DNA from: a virus
DNA length: 49,611 nt
IMG/VR virus record: IMGVR_UViG_3300012929_000026
Location: 1 to 49,611 of that record
Direction: 5' to 3' (one strand)
Both the position numbers and the translations under genes were made by a program. Positions 16,308 to 22,002 of the stretch are shown here, one piece after another (the first letter of the stretch is position 1; each line of letters begins with the position of its first letter). The notes under the pieces are model-generated. The model was not told where the DNA came from, made no database searches, and saw only the letters and a list, made by a program, of their open reading frames with translations.

Positions 16308-16448
16308 TTATTCGGGCATTAGTGAGAATGCGATACTGACCGCTGCAAGCGGTATGACGTAAGGCATAGCGACGAAGAGACAGACACCTGCAGCTACCGC
16401 TGCTATGACTGCCATCGCAATCTTAATGAAATGAAATACTTGACCCAT
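16308..16448 (-). CDS. Small two-span membrane protein (46 aa), holin-like
   Basis: 46 residues with two hydrophobic segments (about 8-28 and 29-44: KIAMAVIAAVAAGVCLFVAM and VIPLAAVSIAFSLM) separated by a short turn. ATG overlaps the TAA of the upstream gene (TAATG). Compare T7 gene 17.5, a holin encoded upstream of the packaging genes; size and site would match, so this is a second holin candidate besides those at 2043-2731. Confidence 0.55.
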   Translation of the reverse strand: MGQVFHFIKIAMAVIAAVAAGVCLFVAMPYVIPLAAVSIAFSLMPE

Positions 16449-16765
16449 TAGCGTACTTGAGGTTGAGTAGGACGGGTAGGTGTGGTCTGAGCAACTTCCT
16501 TCTTCTGTTTCTCTTCGATCTTACGACGGTCTTGACTGTCGCGGATTTCTTGGAGAGATTTCTCATCGATCTTCTTGACGTTAGCGAGGACGAGTTCTCC
16601 ATGATGTTTTGTGAGGTTCTTGTGCTCTTCGTCGGTTAGATGAAGATCGAGCAGCCTGGCGATCTCACGCTCACCGTCTTTGTACATGACGGTATATGAG
16701 GGAGATTCGTCTAGTCCGTCTGTCTTTGCGAGCAGAGTGACTTCACGATTTCTGAGTAGTGCCAT
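16448..16765 (-). CDS. Conserved phage protein near terminase (105 aa)
   Basis: 105 residues, charged, with a small N-terminal beta-rich part (REVTLLAKTDGLDESPSYTVMYKDGE) and a helical, Lys/Glu-rich C-terminus with coiled-coil character (IDEKSLQEIRDSQDRRKIEEKQKKE) and a Pro/Thr/Gln tail. It is second in the late operon. It could be a structural or packaging accessory protein; a small terminase is possible from position but has no sequence support such as a helix-turn-helix. Confidence 0.65.
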   Translation of the reverse strand: MALLRNREVTLLAKTDGLDESPSYTVMYKDGEREIARLLDLHLTDEEHKNLTKHHGELVLANVKKIDEKSLQEIRDSQDRRKIEEKQKKEVAQTTPTRPTQPQVR

Positions 16766-16779
16766 TGAATTATAATTCC

Positions 16780-16914
16780 TTAGTTTGAACCTCTGGTCAC
16801 AGGGTTCTTCTTATGTTTTGAGTTGTATATACGTGCTGCTTTAGCTTTCGCAGCTTTGTCGGACATGCCTTGGGATTTGAAATTATCCCTCATAGCTATA
16901 TATTGTGCTGGCAT
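16780..16914 (-). CDS. First leftward gene, small basic protein (44 aa)
   Basis: 44 residues: MPAQYIAMRDNFKSQGMSD followed by AAKAKAARIYNSKHKKNP. Proteins starting in this way are frequent beside terminase genes in phages. The pattern of a short helix followed by a Lys/Ala-rich helix suggests nucleic acid contact. It is the promoter-proximal gene of the late arm; its ATG lies about 55 bases downstream of the leftward -10 box. Confidence 0.6.
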   Translation of the reverse strand: MPAQYIAMRDNFKSQGMSDKAAKAKAARIYNSKHKKNPVTRGSN

Positions 16915-16960
16915 TATATCTTCCTAGGTGATATATACGCTGCCTACGGCAGCTTTATCC

Positions 16961-16989
16961 TTGACATAATTATATCACAAGCGTATAGT
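16961..16989 (+). promoter_or_regulatory. Rightward sigma70-like early promoter
   Basis: TTGACA at 16961-16966, 17-base spacer, TATAGT at 16984-16989; 17 bases later starts the first early gene (17007). A perfect -35 and five of six -10 matches make it the strongest promoter in the window. It overlaps a leftward promoter on the other strand, so the two directions probably compete. Confidence 0.85.
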
Positions 16990-16998
16990 ATTTGTAAA
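16969..16998 (-). promoter_or_regulatory. Leftward sigma70-like promoter of the late arm
   Basis: On the minus strand TTTACA (16998-16993), 18-base spacer, TATAAT (16974-16969). It would drive the leftward arm. The transcript leader carries a 6-bp hairpin with a 3-base loop (GCTGCC TAC GGCAGC on the plus strand, 16940-16954). The two opposing promoters share their DNA almost completely. Confidence 0.7.
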
Positions 16999-17006
16999 GG
17001 AAATAC

Positions 17007-17255
17007 ATGAAGGTAGTACATTGCAGGGAAGAACCGTATGACGTATATGTTGGCCGTCCTTCCAAGTGGGGAAACCCGTACATTGTCGGAAAAGACGGTA
17101 CCCGAGAGGAAGTTATCCAAAAATACCGCGACTACATCGTTAACAACGAAAGACTTCTGGAGAGCTTATCGGAGCTTAAAGGAAAATGCCTTGCCTGCTG
17201 GTGTGCGCCTTTACCTTGTCACGGAGACGTATTGATGGAGTTAGCTAACAGATGA
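17007..17255 (+). CDS. DUF4326 family protein
   Basis: 82 residues containing the DUF4326 signatures VYVGRPSKWGNPY (about 14-26) and a C-terminal cysteine motif CLACWCAPLPCHGD (about 60-73). The family is widespread in phages and in bacterial nucleotide-related gene clusters; biochemical function is unknown to me. It is the first gene behind the main early promoter and overlaps the following SLOG gene by four bases (ATGA), suggesting a joint early role. Ribosome site AAGGAAA precedes the ATG. Confidence 0.85.
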   Translation: MKVVHCREEPYDVYVGRPSKWGNPYIVGKDGTREEVIQKYRDYIVNNERLLESLSELKGKCLACWCAPLPCHGDVLMELANR

Positions 17256-17596
17256 AAGTACTAGTCACAGGGAGTAGACATCTACAAGACAGAGAGTTGA
17301 TGAAAGAAACGTTGGATGGTTATAGACTTACTGAAATTATCCATGGAAAGGCCAGAGGTGCGGATACGCTTGCGGGAGATTATGGCCGAAGCAATGGTAT
17401 CGAAGTCAGAGAATTCCCTGCTGAATGGGATAAATACGGGCGTGGAGCGGGGCCGATACGAAATAGCCAGATGCTTAAAGAGGGAAAGCCAGACTTAGTC
17501 ATTGCCTTCCTTGCTCCAGGCAGTAGAGGAACCCAAAACATGATTGATCAGGCTAGGAAGGCAGGGATTGAGGTAAAAGTGGTAGATGTATCGTAG
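17252..17596 (+). CDS. SLOG-type nucleotide-binding protein (DUF2493-like)
   Basis: 114 residues with a Rossmann-like SLOG fold: N-terminal strand and loop MKVLVTGSRHLQDREL (GSR motif at 7-9), central IIHGKARGADTLAGDYGR (GGA/RGAD loop), and AGPIRNSQML followed by LVIAFLAPGSRGTQNMI. This is the DUF2493/YspA-like group of the SLOG superfamily, which binds nucleotides or NAD-related ligands. Such proteins occur in phages and in conflict systems. As the second early gene, an anti-defence or nucleotide-salvage role is an inference. No catalytic function can be assigned from motifs alone. Confidence 0.85.
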   Translation: MKVLVTGSRHLQDRELMKETLDGYRLTEIIHGKARGADTLAGDYGRSNGIEVREFPAEWDKYGRGAGPIRNSQMLKEGKPDLVIAFLAPGSRGTQNMIDQARKAGIEVKVVDVS

Positions 17597-17666
17597 AATG
17601 CCTCTAGGATGGCCAGAGAAGGCCGTGGGTGCGTTTAAATGGATTTCTGGTAGTAGGGTAGCTTAA
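17586..17666 (+). CDS. Possible tiny peptide (26 aa)
   Basis: ATG at 17586 lies inside the end of the SLOG gene; the frame encodes MYRRMPLGWPEKAVGAFKW plus seven more residues and stops one base before the GTG of the next small gene. It has no clear ribosome site. Tight tiling is the only support. Confidence 0.3.
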   Translation: MYRRMPLGWPEKAVGAFKWISGSRVA

Positions 17667-17667
17667 A

Positions 17668-17808
17668 GTGATAAAACGCACCAGTGAGCTTCCTAAGGGC
17701 TTACAGGGCCTATTGACTGAATCACAGCTAGATGCCCTAGAGTGGGCGAGGAAGTTTATGGAAAATTATGAAAGAAAATTACAGAAATTACCTAAAAGGA
17801 TGGTTTAG
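17668..17808 (+). CDS. Small helical protein (46 aa)
   Basis: GTG start at 17668 (no ATG until residue 33). Sequence has KRTSELPKGLQGLLTESQ then a helix DALEWARKFMENYERKLQKL and a basic end. It overlaps the next membrane peptide gene by 41 bases. Its 5' end is one copy of a dispersed repeat (AACGCACCAGTGAGCTTCC) that also occurs non-coding at 30304, so the coding status is uncertain. Confidence 0.45.
   Translation: MIKRTSELPKGLQGLLTESQLDALEWARKFMENYERKLQKLPKRMV
17674..17714 (+). repeat. Dispersed imperfect repeat, copy 1
   Basis: About 40 bases starting AAACGCACCAGTGAGCTTCC. Copy 2 at 30303-30343 matches in roughly four of five positions; copy 3 at 42067-42095 shares AACGCACCAGTGA and then CT.C.TA.GGGCTT. 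A 10-base core (AACGCACCAG) also lies at 35505-35514. Confidence 0.6.
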
Positions 17809-17905
17809 AACTTACTGGACAGTCTTAGCTTGGCTAGTAGTCCTACAGTTGTCGGTTTTATTAGTCTATAAGCTTTTAGGTAAAGTTTTAGGATATGATT
17901 TATGA
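17768..17905 (+). CDS. Small membrane protein (45 aa)
   Basis: 45 residues: polar start (MKENYRNYLKGWFRTYW) then one membrane helix (about 18-36, TVLAWLVVLQLSVLLVYKLL) and a short end. Its TGA overlaps the next ATG (ATGA), and the frame overlaps the end of the preceding gene. Small early membrane peptides are common in phages, often acting on host membrane enzymes; nothing specific is visible. Confidence 0.55.
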   Translation: MKENYRNYLKGWFRTYWTVLAWLVVLQLSVLLVYKLLGKVLGYDL

Positions 17906-18003
17906 ATTTAGAAAATATAGGAGATTGGGTTATAATATTCTTATTCGGAGTATTTCCGGTGTCTGTAGGTTATTTAGTCTGTAGAGTGTTTAAAGGATAT
18001 TAA
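17902..18003 (+). CDS. Single-span membrane peptide (33 aa)
   Basis: 33 residues, nearly all one membrane helix (DWVIIFLFGVFPVSVGYLVC) with a short basic tail (RVFKGY). It overlaps the upstream gene by four bases. It is the last gene before the palindrome-rich non-coding region. Confidence 0.5.
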   Translation: MNLENIGDWVIIFLFGVFPVSVGYLVCRVFKGY

Positions 18004-18316
18004 AAATCTTGTCCGATATATTTTAGGTGTAATTCATTGCCGTTTTTGACCCCCCGAACCCCCCTTAACCCCCGGCCGTGGCATCCATTATACCAGCTGA
18101 CCACCCCTAAGGTAAGGTTATACCTATGGTCCTTAGTTCCATTAATGGAACCTATATCACAACCTAAGGCTGTAGTATCTTACCGACGGGAACTTAGGGT
18201 TCCCATATGGGAACCATTAGGGAACCATAGGAACTATAGTTCATACTATGCACTATAAGTCACTATCTCCAGATAGTGCATTATAGTTCCTATATCCCTG
18301 AATAGATCACAACCTC
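18004..18316. promoter_or_regulatory. Palindrome-rich non-coding region, origin or operator array candidate
   Basis: No gene. Contents: three C-tracts (C6 at 18050-55, C6 at 18059-64, C5 at 18069-73), then clustered palindromes: TTCCATTAATGGAA (18137-18150), GGTTCCCATATGGGAACC (18198-18215, perfect 18 bp), GAACTATAGTTC (18231-18242), CACTATCT-CC-AGATAGTG (18261-18278). The half-site GGAAC/GTTCC occurs eight or more times within about 150 bases (near 18135, 18147, 18189, 18199, 18209, 18220, 18230, 18285), four of them as GGAAC-Y-(A)TTAG/ATAG at about 10-base spacing. This could be a replication origin with iterons or a repressor operator array. Confidence 0.65.
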
Positions 18317-18338
18317 GTGATTAAGCCTCATACCTCAC

Positions 18339-18367
18339 TTGACACTAGCCTTGCGCCGTCCTACCTT
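18339..18367 (+). promoter_or_regulatory. Sigma70-like promoter with structured leader
   Basis: TTGACA at 18339-18344, 17-base spacer, TACCTT at 18362-18367. The following leader (18368-18538) is about 170 bases and has four hairpins: CCGAT/ATCGG (18378-18393), the palindrome CGTCGGCCGACG (18399-18410), CCTGC/GCAGG (18417-18437) and CAAGCC/GGCTTG (18494-18510). A structured 5' leader may regulate the next gene. The same stretch also stays open in frame with the next gene, so a longer coding start cannot be excluded. Confidence 0.55.
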
Positions 18368-18538
18368 GATGATGGTGCCGATGGGTTTATCGGTGCCGCG
18401 TCGGCCGACGTTTACCCCTGCCCTACGGGTTTGCAGGTTCATACGTTCCAAGCCTTCGGGTTGTTTGCCATCGTGAAACGACTATCAGCACCGCAAGCCA
18501 TCCCGGCTTGTCGGGCTATAGTCATTGGAGAAAATGCT

Positions 18539-19642
18539 ATGACTACATCTCAATCGAATGTTGTTCCGGCTGCCGATCGCGTTGTCACTCGTACCGATAA
18601 CGCGGTGATCGAACTTCCCAAGTTAACCGACGCACAAAAGGATGCCGTCGCGAAAACGATGGGAACATTGGCGGACACGTTGGCAGTCTATATCAACGAC
18701 GACATGAACGCGGTTATCGTTGAATGCGACAAGGCAAAGAAAGACCTTCAGGCAGGTCCTTTCAAATTGCTGCGCTTGCTGAAGGAAACGGTCCCGGCTG
18801 ACAAGCTGATCTTGTTTCCAACTCCCGGTTCCGAGATCGGTGAATGCCCCGATAAGTATGAGGAACCATACTTCAGGGATGGAAAGAAGAAGTTTAAGAA
18901 AACTTCCTTCTATCTGAAATGGTTCCTTCACCATTTCCCTGAAGGCAAGCGGATTGCGGCTGCGCTCGCTCATATCGCGCTGGCGAAAGATGAAAAGGCA
19001 AATCAAGCGGCTGTACCCGAGGCAATCCAAAAGCTGAACCCTGTCGATCTTGAAAATCTCCGGGAAGATTTGACCGGGCAACAAAACGCCGGCGTCAAGG
19101 CGTTGCGTGATGCAATGTCCCTTGAAAAGCAATTCAACGCCATCAATGCTTTGCCGAAGGTATCGGCAATGCCGCTGATGGATGGTGAAGGCAATGTCCG
19201 CAAGGTGAACAAACCCATCAAGGTTTGGTCAACTGACAACCCGGAACAAGAGTGGTATCTTTACTCAATCTCCGGCTTTATGCAATTCGATGCGGCGCGT
19301 GCTGCCGAACTAGGCGGCGACATTGCTGCACTGAAATTGACAGCGAAGAGGGAGCAAGGTGAAGAGGGTGGCGACGGGACGGCTGACAAGCCTATCACCA
19401 TCAACACCAACGCCACGCTAGTCGCTCGTATCAACGACGTGCATGAGTTCATCGCTAACAAGCTGATGAATGATCCGAAACGGGAACTGTACGGCCATTT
19501 CCTGAAGGATCATATCGCTACCGCCGGGTCTGATGATCTGATCGAAAGCCTATCGGCGATCAGTCTATTCTGTTCTGGCGTTCTGAATATCCCCGCCGTT
19601 CAAACAAGGCTGGAAATAATCACAGCCAAACGGGCAGCGTGA
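18539..19642 (+). CDS. Unknown 367-residue protein, first gene of a foreign-looking unit
   Basis: I do not recognise this protein. From the ATG at 18539, preceded by GGAGAAAA, it has 367 residues; an upstream in-frame start at 18317 (GTG) would add 74 but lies before the likely promoter. It is soluble, Ala/Lys-rich and mainly helical, with no signal peptide or membrane segment. Visible landmarks: an Asp/Glu-rich helical N-terminal third, SEIGECPDKYEEPYFRDGKKKFKKT (in part) near residue 110, a central KVWSTDNPEQEWYLYSISGFM, and a helical C-terminus. The unit from here to 20238 has its own promoter, hairpins and terminator and a more GC-rich style than neighbouring phage genes, suggesting transfer, perhaps from a plasmid. 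Confidence 0.7.
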   Translation: MTTSQSNVVPAADRVVTRTDNAVIELPKLTDAQKDAVAKTMGTLADTLAVYINDDMNAVIVECDKAKKDLQAGPFKLLRLLKETVPADKLILFPTPGSEIGECPDKYEEPYFRDGKKKFKKTSFYLKWFLHHFPEGKRIAAALAHIALAKDEKANQAAVPEAIQKLNPVDLENLREDLTGQQNAGVKALRDAMSLEKQFNAINALPKVSAMPLMDGEGNVRKVNKPIKVWSTDNPEQEWYLYSISGFMQFDAARAAELGGDIAALKLTAKREQGEEGGDGTADKPITINTNATLVARINDVHEFIANKLMNDPKRELYGHFLKDHIATAGSDDLIESLSAISLFCSGVLNIPAVQTRLEIITAKRAA

Positions 19643-19653
19643 TTTCAAGTTAT

Positions 19654-19696
19654 TGCCCCGGTCACAAGCCGGGGCAGTGACGTGCAATCATGCACG
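19654..19696 (+). other. Two intercistronic hairpins
   Basis: First hairpin TGCCCCGG / CCGGGGCA with a 7-base loop (19654-19676); second CGTGCA / TGCACG with ATCA loop (19681-19696). No U-tract follows, so these are more likely RNA-stabilising or attenuating structures than full terminators. They separate the 367-residue gene from the next gene. Confidence 0.6.
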
Positions 19697-19712
19697 ATAA
19701 GGGGAATATGCT

Positions 19713-20018
19713 ATGGAATATCATCTTAGAATGACAACCCGCACCACGTTCAATGATCGGGAAAAAACGAGGGTTAACTTTCAAACCCATCTCTTGCCTG
19801 CCCGTGACCGGCATGATGCAGAAAGGATGGCGGATGTTCTGCCAAGCAACACCGAACGTTGGCGGGAAGGTCTAATCGTTTGCGATCGGACCTTCGATGT
19901 TGTGGCGGTCCTTCGCTGCCACGATGTTAACGGCGCCCGAAAGATCATCCTTTCAATCGATGATCTGGAAATGATCGCCAACGAATACACCACGCCACGC
20001 GCCGTCGCTGCTGAATAG
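19713..20018 (+). CDS. Unknown protein (101 aa)
   Basis: 101 residues, soluble, charged, ribosome site AAGGGGA eight bases before the ATG. Sequence begins MEYHLRMTTRTTFNDREKTR and contains RDRHDAERMADVLPSNTERWREGLIVCDRTFDVVAVLRC (in part) and DLEMIANEY. It is reminiscent of small plasmid or conjugative-element proteins, but I cannot name a family. Part of the three-gene unit 18539-20199. Confidence 0.65.
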   Translation: MEYHLRMTTRTTFNDREKTRVNFQTHLLPARDRHDAERMADVLPSNTERWREGLIVCDRTFDVVAVLRCHDVNGARKIILSIDDLEMIANEYTTPRAVAAE

Positions 20019-20019
20019 C

Positions 20020-20199
20020 ATGTCCCGGTCACACAAAACATCCGGGTTAAATCAGATCGGACCCAAGCATTCGGGCCCGGATGATCTAACCCGGTTTTAT
20101 CGGGAACAATCCAAACCCAAGCCGCAAGCCTTGAACCAACGTGCAAGGCAATCCAGCACTAGGCGCAAGGTGAAAGTCACCTTAGCCGACCGTGCATAA
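20020..20199 (+). CDS. Small very basic protein (59 aa)
   Basis: 59 residues with many Arg, Lys, Gln and Pro (MSRSHKTSGLNQIGPKHSG, then QALNQRARQSSTRRKVKVTL). It starts one base after the previous stop. No fold recognised; the charge suggests RNA or DNA binding. It ends just before a strong terminator. Confidence 0.55.
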   Translation: MSRSHKTSGLNQIGPKHSGPDDLTRFYREQSKPKPQALNQRARQSSTRRKVKVTLADRA

Positions 20200-20206
20200 A
20201 AGACAC

Positions 20207-20238
20207 ACCCTGTGGCGGAAACGTCACAGGGTTTTTTT
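20207..20238 (+). terminator. Strong rho-independent terminator
   Basis: ACCCTGTG ... CACAGGGT stem (8 bp) around a GC-GGAAAC-GT apex, followed by seven T. Flanking GACACA/TGTGTC could extend pairing. It closes the three-gene unit. Confidence 0.9.
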
Positions 20239-20259
20239 GTGTCTGTTGTTATCTTACCA

Positions 20260-20285
20260 CAGGTGTGACATTTTTGCCACACCTG
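20260..20285. promoter_or_regulatory. Perfect inverted repeat, operator or terminator-like
   Basis: CAGGTGTG and CACACCTG (8 bp, perfect) around ACATTTTTGC. It lies 22 bases after the terminator and 140 bases before the next promoter. The loop is AT-rich. It could be a protein binding site or a second hairpin. The stretch 20286-20426 holds only G-rich tracts (see findings). Confidence 0.5.
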
Positions 20286-20426
20286 AAATTATGATAGGAA
20301 CAAAATGGTGATAGGTTCGCGGACCAGACTGTGGTGGGGTACAGGCCATTAGCGCATGATTAAGGGTGGGGTCGAGACGAAGTGGCTGTCCGTCGGGGTG
20401 GGGACCATACGGGGGATTGGCCTCGT

Positions 20427-20455
20427 TTGACACAAGCTCATTGCGGTGCTAACGT
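20427..20455 (+). promoter_or_regulatory. Sigma70-like early promoter
   Basis: TTGACA at 20427-20432, 17-base spacer, TAACGT at 20450-20455. The sequence around it (TTGACACAAG, ..TTG..., TGCTAACGTAGAGA) is closely similar to the promoter at 24046-24074, which shares TTGACACAAG, the TG before the -10 and GTAGAGA after it. It drives the small-gene cluster from 20500. Confidence 0.75.
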
Positions 20456-20499
20456 AGAGATACTGGGCAGGTGGTCTGTCCAGACGAAAGGAGAGTTTG

Positions 20500-20727
20500 A
20501 TGCACATCATGACGAGACGTGGTTGGCAGCCTTTGCGAGCGATCGCTTCCAACCATAACAACGTGGAAGGAGTATTCCGTCCTGTCTTCCTCGAAGATGC
20601 GAAAGCAGAGAACCTTCGTCGAGCAGACGGATTTAACTGGGCTCTGAAATACGATTCCAAGGGACTGTCGTTCCGTGGCGATCAATACGTCGAGCCTTCA
20701 CGCGACCCATTCAGAACAGGGGAATAA
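20500..20727 (+). CDS. Unknown small protein (75 aa)
   Basis: 75 residues starting MHIMTRRGWQPLRAIASNHN; ribosome site AAGGAGAG seven bases upstream of ATG 20500. Contains VFRPVFLEDAKAENLRRADG and a Trp/Asp-rich end. Soluble, no recognised domain. First gene of a run of about a dozen tightly packed genes behind the 20427 promoter. Confidence 0.6.
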   Translation: MHIMTRRGWQPLRAIASNHNNVEGVFRPVFLEDAKAENLRRADGFNWALKYDSKGLSFRGDQYVEPSRDPFRTGE

Positions 20728-20728
20728 C

Positions 20729-20956
20729 ATGACTACCAAAAAACCAGACGATGTTCTCGCGTATACTGTCGCCGCTTGGCTAACGTCCAAAGGCTGCGTC
20801 ACCGCTCTCGTCGAGGCCGGCGAGGGATGGGAAGTCCACTATACTCTGCCGGAGGATATAAAACCTCAGCCTCCGGTGCAGGTCCATAACGGCAGGATCG
20901 TCTTCCCGAAGGGTAGTCTGGAGGACGTCGTCTTCACCTTCCTCCTCAGCCAATGA
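20729..20956 (+). CDS. Unknown small protein (75 aa)
   Basis: 75 residues, starts one base after the upstream stop (GGGGAATAAC then ATG at 20729). The N-terminal helix (TTKKPDDVLAYTVAAWLTSKG) is followed by a beta-like stretch with conserved-looking HYTLPEDIKPQPPVQVHNGRIVFPK. Acidic. No family recognised. Confidence 0.6.
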   Translation: MTTKKPDDVLAYTVAAWLTSKGCVTALVEAGEGWEVHYTLPEDIKPQPPVQVHNGRIVFPKGSLEDVVFTFLLSQ

Positions 20957-20963
20957 GGATACC

Positions 20964-21131
20964 ATGAAAATAGAATTGGAAATCAAGGACGCAGTCAAAT
21001 GGCTGCGGATCAAGACCGTCCGGGTGGATCAGTCGATCCACAAGGGCCTTCACGTCCAGACGCTCATGAATATGGTACGGAAGCAGTATCCATGGGCGAA
21101 GATCATCGATATCCGTGTCGATCTGAGGTGA
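20964..21131 (+). CDS. Unknown small basic protein (55 aa)
   Basis: 55 residues: MKIELEIKDAVKWLRIKTV then VDQSIHKGLHVQTLMNMVRKQYPWAKIID. GAGGATACC precedes the ATG. Alternating charged and hydrophobic residues suggest a small alpha/beta fold. No family recognised. Confidence 0.6.
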   Translation: MKIELEIKDAVKWLRIKTVRVDQSIHKGLHVQTLMNMVRKQYPWAKIIDIRVDLR

Positions 21132-21134
21132 GTG

Positions 21135-21395
21135 ATGAGAAAGATTTGCATTCTCATGCATGATGATGGATTGAATGGGCGATTGCCCATAGCGATGGAG
21201 GTTTCGCCAGATGGGAGTAACAAACCCGGCGAGACTTACGAACAATTCGAGGTACGTATGGCGTACCACGAAGCTGTGCTAGCCCCGCATTATCTTGCTC
21301 CTGCGGTGCTAAACCACCTTAACTTAATTGCAGCCGAACCGCTCCAGCCTTGGGAGGACTTCAAGGCTATCGGTTGGCATGGGAGGAAGCCATGA
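21135..21395 (+). CDS. Unknown protein (86 aa)
   Basis: 86 residues from ATG 21135 (GAGGTGAGTG upstream; a GTG three bases earlier is also possible). Starts MRKICILMHDDGLNGRLPIA, then EVSPDGSNKPGETYEQFEVR and a His/Leu-rich helical part. Overlaps the next gene by four bases. No recognised domain. Confidence 0.6.
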   Translation: MRKICILMHDDGLNGRLPIAMEVSPDGSNKPGETYEQFEVRMAYHEAVLAPHYLAPAVLNHLNLIAAEPLQPWEDFKAIGWHGRKP

Positions 21396-21724
21396 TTGAG
21401 ATCATCCATTACATCAACCGATGGGGCAAACAAGAATGTGCCGTCGTCGAAGTGTCTGCTCCTACTGCAGCAGGTATTGAATATGCTAGGCGGTACGCCG
21501 CCGGCGAATTTCTACCTTACTATCCCGTCCCTGCCATACCTCTCGCAGCTAAGTGGTATTCGAAAGAGGTGACTCACTACGAGACACTCTGCATCGTCCA
21601 TCGTATGCATGTCGATAAATGGTGTGCGTACGTCGGATGGTGGGCGGAGGAAATCCTCCCCGCCGGGGAAGACGAGCATCCCAGCAATTGCACGTGTGAA
21701 GTGTGCAGAGCGTGGGGGGCGTGA
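21392..21724 (+). CDS. Unknown protein with C-terminal cysteine cluster (110 aa)
   Basis: 110 residues. Start ATG overlaps the preceding TGA (ATGA). Middle part has GIEYARRYAAGEFLPYYPVPA; the C-terminus holds NCTCEVCRAWGA, three cysteines that with upstream Cys/His (CIVHRMHVDKWC) could bind a metal. The stop overlaps the next ATG (TGATG). No named family. Confidence 0.6.
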   Translation: MIEIIHYINRWGKQECAVVEVSAPTAAGIEYARRYAAGEFLPYYPVPAIPLAAKWYSKEVTHYETLCIVHRMHVDKWCAYVGWWAEEILPAGEDEHPSNCTCEVCRAWGA

Positions 21725-22002
21725 TGATTGATCCAGACACGCCATGCAAGGTCATTCCTATCCGGAATGGCCTGCAACGTATGGGCAGACAAGGCGTAGC
21801 CCATCTCAAGCGCGGGGAAATGCTGTATTACCTGTGGCATGAACCTACCCAGCTATTCTACATCGAATGTTATGTCGATGAGAAGTATGCCATCAGAAAG
21901 GCGCGTGAGACCAAAGGTCCACGGTCAATGAACGACGTCAGGCTAGCTTGGCGGAGTGAGCCGAAGTATTGTCATCACTCGTTCAGAACGGAGGACCCAT
22001 GA
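21724..22002 (+). CDS. Unknown protein (92 aa)
   Basis: 92 residues: MIDPDTPCKVIPIRNGLQRM followed by VAHLKRGEMLYYLWHEPTQ, EKYAIRKARETKGP and a Cys/His pair near the end (KYCHHSF). Mixed alpha/beta look. Overlaps both neighbours by a few bases; no recognised domain. Confidence 0.6.
   Translation: MIDPDTPCKVIPIRNGLQRMGRQGVAHLKRGEMLYYLWHEPTQLFYIECYVDEKYAIRKARETKGPRSMNDVRLAWRSEPKYCHHSFRTEDP

Noticed and set aside
16022-16765. Small terminase subunit
   Set aside because: Small helical proteins upstream of the large subunit gene are in the right place, but none shows a helix-turn-helix DNA-binding domain, so I did not assign it.
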